Below, piece by piece: positions 6,026-11,331 of a DNA stretch of 11,331 nucleotides. The stretch spans positions 1-11,331 of the forward strand of contig CAYYZY010000239.1 of NCBI GenBank assembly GCA_964475955.1. The letters run 5' to 3'. Below the pieces are notes generated by a model. The model was given only the letters and a program-made list of their open reading frames with translations, made no database searches and was not told the origin of the DNA. This DNA is from DATKZH01 sp964475955. GTDB lineage: Bacteria; Planctomycetota; Planctomycetia; Pirellulales; Thermoguttaceae. Position numbers and translations under genes: made by a program. Each line of letters opens with the position of its first letter. Positions within the stretch are counted from its first letter, which is position 1.

Positions 6026-7468
6026 ATGATTTCTTACGCGTCGTTCACTCCCCAAGCGAAGCCGGCTGAAGCGGCCGACGAGGCGGCCCCGATCTGCGGC
6101 GGCGAGCGGCGACCGTGGGACGCGGTGCTCTTCGGCGTCGGCGTGCTCTTGTCGCTGGGCCTCTTGGGGCTCCTGTCGTACCGGATCGTGTTTTGGCGAC
6201 CGGCCGCGGCACAGGGGCTCCCCTCGAGTGCCCTTTGCACGGTGGCAGCCGTCGGGCTGGGCTGCGTCGCCTTCCTCACGGGCTGCCGCTGGTTCTCGCT
6301 TTGGGTGATGGCGTTTGCCGCCCGTTGCCGGCAGACGCCGCCCGCCGGCCCCGCCCGCAGGTCGTGGCCCCTCGTCTCCGTCTTCGTTCCCGCCTACAAC
6401 GAAGGCGAGACGATCGAAGCGGCTCTCCAGTCGCTGATTGCGTTGGACTACCCGGCCTACGAAATCATCGTCGTCAACGACGGTTCGACCGACGACACGC
6501 TCCGGCGCGCCCGGAGATTCGAAGGCCGCCACGGCGGCTGCTCGGTCCGCGTTTACGACAAGCCCAACGGCGGCAAGTGGAGCGCGCACAATCTGGCCTT
6601 TCAACGATCGCGCGGCGAGTTGATCCTCTGCATCGACGGCGATTCCCGGCTGGACCGCGCGGCGCTGCGCACCCTGGTCGCGCGCATGGACGACCCGCGG
6701 ATCGCCGGCGCGGCCGGGCAGATGCGGGTCCGCAACCGCGTCAACCTGATCACGCGATTGCAGGGACTGGAATACCTGATGGCCAACGGAGCCGTGCGCA
6801 CGGGACAGGGGCTGTTCGGCACGGTCCTCATCGTGCCGGGGCCGATCGGGATGTTCCGGCGGTCCGCGATGGAGGAAGTATGGCTCCGCTACGCCCAAGG
6901 GAGGCCGGCGGCTTACCCGGGGGCGGTGGAGGGGCCGTTTGAAGGCGACACGTTCGCCGAGGATTTCGATCTTTCCCTGGCAATCCTTACCCTGGGCGAG
7001 AGGATCGTCTACGAGCCCCGTGCGATTTCGTTCACGAAGGCCCCGGAAAGCGCTTTCGCCCTGCTCAACCAGCGCTATCGTTGGATGCGGGGGGCGATGC
7101 AAGTGTTGCGCAAATTCGCGCAGCGCTCTCGAAACAACCGGCAAGGCGCCTCCCCGCGCTTGCTGTTCTGGTTGACGATCACCTGTGCGCTCGATCTGAC
7201 GGTGCTCCCCGTCGTCTACTATCTCGGGCTGGCGTTCCTGCTGCTCTTGCTCGCCGCGGGAGGAAACCTGCCGCTGATGCTGGGAATGTTCGCGGCGTTC
7301 ATCCTCGTCCACGCCAACGCCGGCGCCTTCTTCATCTCCACGCACAAAGACCGCTTGGCATTGCTCCGCGTTCTGCCGGTCTACAGCCTCTACACGGGCC
7401 TCCTGTTGGGCAGCGCGTGGGTCGTTTCCGTGTTCGACGAACTTCGCGGCACGGCCATGCGGTGGTAG
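6026..7468 (+). CDS. Processive family-2 glycosyltransferase (membrane polysaccharide synthase)
   Basis: The 480-residue product carries the full motif set of processive GT2 synthases (cellulose, hyaluronan, poly-GlcNAc, Alg8 types): VPAYNE at 121-126, NDGSTDD at 151-157, the nucleotide-sugar-binding DGDS at 204-207 (Asp204, Asp206), the catalytic-base region AEDFD at 311-315 and QRYRW at 349-353. Two membrane segments precede the domain (about 33-52 and 66-97) and about three follow (380-412, 416-440, 444-470), so the polymer would be extruded through the inner membrane. The KPNGGKWSAHN stretch (179-189) is also typical. I chose the ATG at 6026, after the upstream stop at 5991. Starting at 5921 would overlap the HlyD-type gene by 71 bases with Arg-rich sequence. 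No strong ribosome binding site is visible, which suggests translational coupling. There is no PilZ domain, unlike BcsA. The polymer cannot be predicted. Confidence 0.9.
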   Translation: MISYASFTPQAKPAEAADEAAPICGGERRPWDAVLFGVGVLLSLGLLGLLSYRIVFWRPAAAQGLPSSALCTVAAVGLGCVAFLTGCRWFSLWVMAFAARCRQTPPAGPARRSWPLVSVFVPAYNEGETIEAALQSLIALDYPAYEIIVVNDGSTDDTLRRARRFEGRHGGCSVRVYDKPNGGKWSAHNLAFQRSRGELILCIDGDSRLDRAALRTLVARMDDPRIAGAAGQMRVRNRVNLITRLQGLEYLMANGAVRTGQGLFGTVLIVPGPIGMFRRSAMEEVWLRYAQGRPAAYPGAVEGPFEGDTFAEDFDLSLAILTLGERIVYEPRAISFTKAPESAFALLNQRYRWMRGAMQVLRKFAQRSRNNRQGASPRLLFWLTITCALDLTVLPVVYYLGLAFLLLLLAAGGNLPLMLGMFAAFILVHANAGAFFISTHKDRLALLRVLPVYSLYTGLLLGSAWVVSVFDELRGTAMRW

Positions 7469-7491
7469 TCCGGGCCGGGCCCCCTACCGCC

Positions 7492-7514
7492 CCGGGCGCC
7501 GGCGCGCCGCCCGG
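7492..7514 (+). terminator. GC-rich hairpin after the synthase operon
   Basis: CCGGGCG (7492-7498) and CGCCCGG (7508-7514) form a 7-base stem with a 9-base loop, beginning 24 bases after the glycosyltransferase stop. There is no T run, so this is a candidate transcript end only. Confidence 0.35.
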
Positions 7515-7653
7515 TCGCGACGGTTTGGCAGGCCGCGGCCGGCGTTCAGGGGTCGGCCTTCGGGGTCCAGAATTTCGCGCCAGGGCGTCATTCCCAAATC
7601 GTCCACTCCCGACTCCCTCCTCCCCGCCCCTGTTCCTCGCGGCCGGCCCGGGG

Positions 7654-7659
7654 TATGCT
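7654..7659 (+). promoter_or_regulatory. Promoter -10-like element, TATGCT
   Basis: TATGCT lies about 90 bases before the ATG of the short frame at 7749, in the GG-TATNNT-CGG context shared with other units here. No clear -35 is seen (TGTTCC at the 17-base spacing). It implies that the short frame downstream was once, or still is, an expressed gene. Confidence 0.35.
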
Positions 7660-7748
7660 CGGAGGTCGACGCGGCAGTCATTCGGCGCGCCGCCCTCTGG
7701 TTTGGCGTGCGGGAGGGCCGAATCGCCCTACGCTGCGAGGGGGTAGCC

Positions 7749-7862
7749 ATGATCCGTGTGCTGCTGATCCTCGAGCATGCCTTCATGCTCTGGATGCTCG
7801 TCGACGCAACCCGAGGCCCTTGGTGTTCGTCCGGATGCGGCAGAGGATCATGTCAGCGGTGA
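7749..7862 (+). pseudogene. Probable 5' remnant of a small membrane-protein gene
   Basis: An ATG with GAGGGGG five bases upstream (7737-7743) opens a 37-codon frame. Its first 22 residues (MIRVLLILEHAFMLWMLVDA, then TR) read as a hydrophobic membrane segment. They resemble, from memory, the N-terminal segment of PLDc_N-type small proteins in which LWMLVD is followed by a basic patch. After about codon 22 the frame becomes Gly/Cys/Arg-rich and overlaps the 3' end of the SMP-30 gene on the other strand, so the rest of the gene is missing. The promoter-like element, ribosome binding site and start codon are intact, which is why I read it as a truncated gene and not a chance frame. It could still be a genuine 37-residue peptide, or spurious. 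Confidence 0.4.
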
Positions 7863-8838
7863 CGTAGAGGACCGAGCCGTCGTCGCCGAAGGTGCAGTTG
7901 GCGGTGGCCTGGCCGGTGTGGATGCGGCCGAGGAAGGCGCCGTCGGGGGCGAACACGTTCACCCCGCCCGGGCCCGTGGCGAACAGGTTGCCCGAGCGGT
8001 CGACGGTCATCCCGTCGGGGAGGCCCTTCATGCGGCCGACCCAGTCGGTGGCGTCGAACAGCACGCGACCGCCGGCGAGGAGGCCGTCGGCCGTGACGTC
8101 GAAGGCCATCCAGACGGCCCGCTCGGGGTCCGAATTGGCCACGTAGAGGGTCTTTTCGTCGGGCGAGAAGGCGATGCCGTTGGGGCGAGTGATCCGGTCG
8201 GTGAGCAGCGTGAGCCGGGCGTCGGTCCCCAGGCGGTACACGCCGCAGAAGCCGAGCTCGCCGAGCGTTTTTCGGGCTTCGCCCTGAAGGCCGTACGGCG
8301 GGTCGGTGAAGTAGAGGTCGCCGTCGGAGTGGAACACGGCGTCGTTGGGGCTGTTGAGCCGTTTGCCCTGGTAGCGGTCGACCAGCGTGGTCCAGCGCCC
8401 GTCCTCCTCCACGCGGACCACGCGCCGGTCGCCGTGCTGGCAGAGGACGAGCCGGCCGACGGCGTCGAGCACCAGGCCGTTGGAGCCCGGCTCCCCGCCG
8501 CGCCGGGCCTCGCCGGTGTAGCCGCTCGGGTTGAGGAACACGCTCGCCCCCTCGCCCTCCTTCCAGCGCATCACCGCGTTGTTGGGGATGTCGGAAAAGA
8601 GGAGGTATCGGCCGTCGGGTACCCAGACCGGCCCCTCCGACCACTCGAACCCCTCGGCGAGCTTCTCCAGGACGGCCCCGGGCGGGATCAAGGCGTCGAA
8701 CCGGGGATCGACCCGCTCGATGCGGCCGATCGTCTCGGGCGACGTCTCCGCCCCGTCGGCCGCGAATCCCGCGGTCGTGAAGATCGAGGCCAGCGCCCAC
8801 CCGGCCACGGCAAGGCACCTCAGCACGGTCGTCCTCAT
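7783..8838 (-). CDS. Exported SMP-30/gluconolactonase-type sugar lactonase
   Basis: The 351-residue product is a six-bladed propeller of the SMP-30/gluconolactonase/LRE-like family, which hydrolyses aldonolactones using a divalent metal. Predicted metal or active-site residues, aligned by motif to human regucalcin, are Glu68 (WSEGPVW), Asn165 (LNSPNDAVF), Asn220 (RPNGIAFSPDE) and Asp275 (LPDGMTVD); all are present. Residues 1-27 form a signal peptide ending at Gly-Phe-Ala-Ala, so it acts in the periplasm or outside. GGGAGGA (8853-8847) lies 8 bases from the ATG. The last eleven residues (GLGLRRRASRA) do not look like the family, which usually ends near the preceding RIRTNTK; they run antisense into the truncated frame at 7749. 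It is the last gene of a three-gene minus-strand series. The substrate is unknown. Confidence 0.9.
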   Translation of the reverse strand: MRTTVLRCLAVAGWALASIFTTAGFAADGAETSPETIGRIERVDPRFDALIPPGAVLEKLAEGFEWSEGPVWVPDGRYLLFSDIPNNAVMRWKEGEGASVFLNPSGYTGEARRGGEPGSNGLVLDAVGRLVLCQHGDRRVVRVEEDGRWTTLVDRYQGKRLNSPNDAVFHSDGDLYFTDPPYGLQGEARKTLGELGFCGVYRLGTDARLTLLTDRITRPNGIAFSPDEKTLYVANSDPERAVWMAFDVTADGLLAGGRVLFDATDWVGRMKGLPDGMTVDRSGNLFATGPGGVNVFAPDGAFLGRIHTGQATANCTFGDDGSVLYVTADMILCRIRTNTKGLGLRRRASRA

Positions 8839-8882
8839 GGCACGCGTCCTCCCGATTCTCGTGATTGGGCCATTCGCCTCTA

Positions 8883-8899
8883 TCGACCGTAGGGGTCGA
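8883..8899. repeat. Small hairpin between the isomerase and lactonase genes
   Basis: TCGACC (8883-8888) and GGTCGA (8894-8899) form a 6-base stem with a 5-base loop, 35 bases beyond the isomerase stop in the direction of transcription. It has no T run. It could stabilise or process a shared transcript; no function is demonstrated. Confidence 0.25.
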
Positions 8900-8934
8900 G
8901 TTCCACGAGACCCACGCGATTCCTGCGCCCCGGC

Positions 8935-10005
8935 TCAGCAGCTTTCGTCGACCTCCTTGAGCCGGCGTTTGAAGCTCTCCACGATGGGGACGGGCGTGGG
9001 GTCGACCCCCGCGGCCAGCGCCAGCTCGTAGGCCGTCCAGTCGCCCACGAGCATGGTGCGGAAGATCTTCTCCACCAGGCTGCTCCCTTCGATGGGGACG
9101 ACCGACGACTCGAGCCCCCCCTCGGCGAGGATCGACCGGGCGAGGTCCATGCGCCGCAGCACGCAGGGCGAATCGTCGGCATCGCGCAAAAGCACGAGGT
9201 GGAAGGGGCCCTGGCGCCGCGTCCAGCCGATCATCTCGTTGTGGTTCAGCTCGGGGAAGAAGTTCCAGAACGCCGCGGTCTTCGCGTGCTCGTTGATCTT
9301 GATCTTGAAGATCCGCGCCACCGTGGCGTAGCGGCGCGACGAATAGATGACCGGCGTCGCCTCGCGCAGCTCGGGCAGGAGCCGCTTGGCCGTCTCGCGC
9401 GCCGGCCCGACGAACTCGCCGAGCGGCCCCTCCATGGCCTCGACCGCCGCCACCGCCCCCGGCTCGGCCAGCCCCAGGCGGTCGAGCATGCCCACCAGGA
9501 TGCCGAACGTGTAGCCGGTGGCGCATCGCGGCTGCATGCTGGGCGGGTCGGCCGGGATGCGAACCAGGCCGACCGGGTGCGAGTCGTGGTCGCGCCGGGC
9601 ACGCTGGGCGAGCCGGCCGTCGACCGTCTCGCCCGTCGCCGGGTCGTCGAAACTCCTCCGCGTGACGGCCACGATGGGCAGCCCCCGCTCCCGGGCCGCG
9701 TCGTACGCCGAGAGCGTCTCCTGCGTGTTGCCAGAAAAGGTCGACGCGATCACCAGCGGATCGTCCAAACGAAGCGGGTCGGGCAGCCCGTAGTCGCGGT
9801 GCACGTGGATCGGCACGCGGCAGAGTCGGGCCTCGTCGACCAGGGCGCCGGCCATCCAGGAGCCGCCCATCCCGGCCAACAGCAGGCTGCGAAACGACCC
9901 GGCCGGCAGCGGTGCGTCGGCCGCGGCGTCCAGGCCCGCACGGAACTGGCCGGGCGATTGCGAGATGATGGCTTCCATGTTTTCCTTGTCGATCGGATGC
10001 GGCAT
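8935..10005 (-). CDS. Bifunctional phosphoglucose/phosphomannose isomerase (SIS-domain type)
   Basis: The 356-residue product matches the archaeal/bacterial PGI/PMI family, in which one active site interconverts glucose-6-phosphate or mannose-6-phosphate with fructose-6-phosphate in the cytoplasm. It has two SIS domains: residues about 35-180, with GMGGS at 45-49 and the phosphate-binding STFSGNTQET at 88-97, and about 205-345. The catalytic pair described for the Pyrobaculum enzyme (Glu203, His219) corresponds by motif and identical 16-residue spacing to Glu239 (INEHAK) and His255 (PELNHNEMIGW). Length is normal for the family (about 300-360). AGAAGGGA (10023-10016) lies 10 bases from the ATG. 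The gene upstream ends 77 bases before this start. It would link glycolysis with mannose and nucleotide-sugar supply. The family call is firm. That it is the cell's main glucose isomerase cannot be told from this window. Confidence 0.88.
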   Translation of the reverse strand: MPHPIDKENMEAIISQSPGQFRAGLDAAADAPLPAGSFRSLLLAGMGGSWMAGALVDEARLCRVPIHVHRDYGLPDPLRLDDPLVIASTFSGNTQETLSAYDAARERGLPIVAVTRRSFDDPATGETVDGRLAQRARRDHDSHPVGLVRIPADPPSMQPRCATGYTFGILVGMLDRLGLAEPGAVAAVEAMEGPLGEFVGPARETAKRLLPELREATPVIYSSRRYATVARIFKIKINEHAKTAAFWNFFPELNHNEMIGWTRRQGPFHLVLLRDADDSPCVLRRMDLARSILAEGGLESSVVPIEGSSLVEKIFRTMLVGDWTAYELALAAGVDPTPVPIVESFKRRLKEVDESC

Positions 10006-10081
10006 GGCAAGGCCGTCCCTTCTATGTGGGGTGCTGAATCCGTCCCGAGCACGTCCAGCCTACGCGATCTGCCCGCGGCCT

Positions 10082-10780
10082 TCAATGGGACGGGCCGGAA
10101 GCGGGCAGCAGGTCGGCGAAGTGGCGGCCCTCGCGCGTGACGACCTCGCCCAGCTCGACTTCGAGCGGCCGCTGGAAGATCGGCCCGTCGACCACGAAGG
10201 AATGGTACTCGCCGTTCTCGCCGCACGGATCGACCCCGCGGGGCAGGTCGCGGAGAAAGGCGGCGTCGATCGGGCGGCCGGCGAACGAGGTGGGCATCTT
10301 CTCGCCGTCGACGCACGTGACCACTGCCCGAAAACCCCGGTCGATGAACGTGTGGACCAGTTCGGCCGTGTCGCGATCCCAGAGGGGGAACAGGGCGGCC
10401 ATGCCCAGCTTGGCCAGGTTGTCCTCGCGGTACCTGCGGAGGTCTTCCAGGAAGACGTCGCCGTGCATCACCAACCCGACGCCCGCCTTGTGGTACTCGG
10501 CCATCTTGCGGCCCATCAGCGCTTCGTACTGCTCGAACGTGCAGGCGTCGTTCGGTCCGGAGGGGAGGTAGACCACCTCGAGCGGCAACCCGAGCGACTC
10601 GGCCTGCATCACCAGCAGCTTTTCGCGCACGCCGTGATGGCTGACGCGCCGGTGGGTCTCGGCCACCGTGGTCAAGAGGCCGACGACCTGGTGCTGCCCG
10701 CCGCGAAGCAACTCGTCGAGGGCCAGGGCACTGTCCTTGCCGCCGCTCCAGGAGACGACGACCCGCGGCTTCTCGGTCAT
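10082..10780 (-). CDS. Dph6-family ATP pyrophosphatase (diphthine-ammonia-ligase-like)
   Basis: The 232-residue product begins with the PP-loop SWSGGKDSALA (residues 10-20), which binds ATP and adenylates a substrate. It carries the Dph6 signatures GDVFLEDLRRYRE (107-119) and CGENGEYHSFVVDGPIF (186-202). In eukaryotes and archaea Dph6 amidates diphthine on elongation factor 2; bacteria lack diphthamide, so a bacterial homologue must adenylate something else, and its target is not established. The ATG at 10780 sits directly before the conserved region. The open frame continues 89 codons upstream without family resemblance. No clear ribosome binding site is visible. TAAGAT on the minus strand (10838-10833) could be its -10. 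It is cytoplasmic, with no signal peptide, and is the first gene of the minus-strand series. Confidence 0.85.
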   Translation of the reverse strand: MTEKPRVVVSWSGGKDSALALDELLRGGQHQVVGLLTTVAETHRRVSHHGVREKLLVMQAESLGLPLEVVYLPSGPNDACTFEQYEALMGRKMAEYHKAGVGLVMHGDVFLEDLRRYREDNLAKLGMAALFPLWDRDTAELVHTFIDRGFRAVVTCVDGEKMPTSFAGRPIDAAFLRDLPRGVDPCGENGEYHSFVVDGPIFQRPLEVELGEVVTREGRHFADLLPASGPSH

Positions 10781-10832
10781 GCTCGCTCGATGGACTGGGG
10801 ACTGGCGAATAGAGGCAGCGCGATCGCTGATG

Positions 10833-10838
10833 ATCTTA
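10833..10838 (-). promoter_or_regulatory. Possible -10 element for the Dph6-type gene, TAAGAT
   Basis: On the minus strand GACGC-TAAGAT lies 52 bases before the ATG at 10780 and matches four of six consensus bases. The -35 region at 17-base spacing (TTCTCC) is poor. Confidence 0.3.
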
Positions 10839-10896
10839 GCGTCTCGAGCCGGTCGGGAGAACCGGGGCGGGGCCCGTCGTCTTTCCTTCATCGTTG

Positions 10897-11157
10897 CCTC
10901 GTTCCCAGGCTCCGCCTGGAGACGCGCCACCGCGAGGCTCCGCCTCGCCCCGGTCGGCCATCGTGGCGACGCTCCGCGTCGTGTCCCATCGTGACGACGG
11001 TTCGCGTCCCTGATAGGGGTGAAAGGACCATATACGCTGTTCGCCACCGGGACGCGAAGCGTCGAGGGCTTGCGTTCTCACGCGAAGCGGAGGAACGATG
11101 GTCAGGGTGACAAGGGCCGAGGCGGAGCCTCGGGTTAGGGCGAGCCTGGGAACGAGG
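10897..11157. repeat. Nested inverted repeat of CTCCG-centred palindromes
   Basis: The outer arms are a perfect 15-base inverted pair (10897-10911 and 11143-11157, CCTCGTTCCCAGGCT and its complement). Inside, in mirror order, are GAGGCTCCGCCTCG (10934-10947) with its exact complement at 11118-11131, GACGCTCCGCGTC (10968-10980) with a one-mismatch complement at 11051-11063, and TTCGCGTCCC (11001-11010) with its exact complement at 11049-11058. Most arms are themselves hairpins with TCC, GGA or GAA loops. The GTTCCCAGGCTCCGCCTGG style resembles dispersed palindromic elements that I recall from many bacterial genomes. Confidence 0.75.
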
Positions 11158-11176
11158 GAAGCGTGGGAACGATGGC

Positions 11177-11253
11177 AACTCCCAACTCCCCACTCCCAAC
11201 TCCCCACTCCCATCTCCCGACTCCCATCTCCCCACTCCCATCTCCCCACTCCC
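11177..11253. repeat. Tandem 7-base repeat, eleven units of NNCTCCC
   Basis: Eleven contiguous 7-base units share CTCCC; the two variable bases are AA, CA, AT or GA. The order is AA AA CA AA CA AT GA AT CA AT CA. On the minus strand this gives eleven GGG or GGGG tracts with loops of three or four bases, a strong G-quadruplex pattern. The layout recalls cyanobacterial short tandemly repeated heptanucleotides, without implying common origin. Confidence 0.9.
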
Positions 11254-11331
11254 CCCGGCCATTTCCTGGGTTTGACGCTTCCGGGGGTCGGGGTGCATGC
11301 TGGGGGGGAATGTGGAGTAGTAGGCGCGCTC

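Larger units (their letters stand above)
7469..7748. other. Non-coding gap downstream of the synthase
   Basis: It holds a GC hairpin (7492-7514), a promoter-like TATGCT (7654-7659) and a two-unit copy of the 7-base repeat found at the right end of the window (CACTCCC GACTCCC, 7604-7617). No convincing gene was found. A 35-codon minus-strand frame (7591-7484) begins plausibly but lacks a well-spaced ribosome binding site and becomes Arg-rich. Confidence 0.5.
10781..11331. other. Non-coding right end made largely of repeats
   Basis: The 551 bases hold no credible gene. They contain the upstream region of the Dph6-type gene (10781-10890), the nested inverted repeat (10897-11157), the 7-base tandem repeat (11177-11253) and a final 78 bases, including G-rich runs, in which I see nothing definite. 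Open frames here (for example minus-strand 11249-10836) are repeat artefacts with periodic Gly/Trp/Glu composition. Confidence 0.65.

Noticed and set aside
5459..7345. 628-codon open frame on the minus strand opposite the glycosyltransferase
   Set aside because: The plus strand has every GT2 catalytic motif in order; the minus frame is Arg/Gly/Asp-rich noise typical of GC-rich DNA.
7484..7591. 35-codon minus-strand frame beginning MTPWREILDPEGRPLN
   Set aside because: The first residues look protein-like, but the nearest Shine-Dalgarno-like run is about 14 bases away, the rest is Arg-rich, and it runs into the synthase-side hairpin. It could be another gene fragment, but the evidence is too thin.
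7777..8892. 371-codon plus-strand frame opposite the SMP-30 gene
   Set aside because: The minus strand shows a signal peptide, a good ribosome binding site and all four metal/active-site motifs; the plus frame has none.
10897..11157. Insertion sequence
   Set aside because: There is inverted-repeat structure but no transposase frame inside or near it, and no target duplication that I could identify.
10836..11249. Minus-strand frame of 137 codons over the right-end repeats
   Set aside because: Its Gly/Trp/Glu-rich periodic peptide is simply the translated 7-base repeat, and no homologous or functional motif is present.
11177..11253. CRISPR array
   Set aside because: The units are 7 bases and contiguous, without spacers, and no cas genes are nearby.

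Overview
The window is GC-rich bacterial chromosome, and its gene content points to a planctomycete, probably of the Pirellulales. The evidence is a short membrane protein with the Arg-Phe-Ser-Leu-x-Thr-Leu-Leu-Leu anchor common in that phylum, a two-module TerB-like protein of planctomycete type, a secreted rhamnogalacturonan-lyase-like protein carrying a carboxypeptidase-regulatory-like module, and clusters of CTCCG-centred palindromes. The taxonomic call is inference from recalled family resemblance; no search was run. No rRNA, tRNA, CRISPR array or transposase gene was seen.

Plus strand, 1-7468. A secreted PL11-type lyase (185-2137) is followed closely by a membrane-anchored protein of unknown function (2175-2915) and, after its own promoter-like element, by a TerB-like protein (3102-3509). 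A 487-base gap follows, with hairpins, a good sigma-70-type promoter and an attenuator-like hairpin with a T run. It leads into a two-gene unit: a three-pass HlyD-type periplasmic adaptor (3997-5991) and a processive family-2 glycosyltransferase (6026-7468). Together these look like the inner-membrane core of a synthase-dependent exopolysaccharide secretion system, comparable in logic to Alg8/Alg44 but with a different adaptor layout. This pair is the best candidate here for a little-described system.

Convergence zone, 7469-7862. After a GC-rich hairpin there is a promoter-like element, a strong ribosome binding site and about 22 codons of what looks like a small membrane protein (7749 onward). 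That reading frame collides head-on with the 3' end of the next gene. Both reading directions lose family resemblance at the same point (about 7812-7818), suggesting a recombination breakpoint.

Minus strand, 10780-7783. Three genes lie head to tail: a Dph6-type ATP pyrophosphatase (10780-10082), a bifunctional phosphoglucose/phosphomannose isomerase (10005-8935) and an exported SMP-30/gluconolactonase-type protein (8838-7783). The gaps are 76 and 97 bases, so they may be cotranscribed. The last two fit sugar metabolism; the role of the first in bacteria is not established.

Right end, 10781-11331. This is non-coding: a roughly 260-base nested inverted repeat built from small palindromes, then eleven tandem 7-base units with strong G-quadruplex potential on the minus strand.
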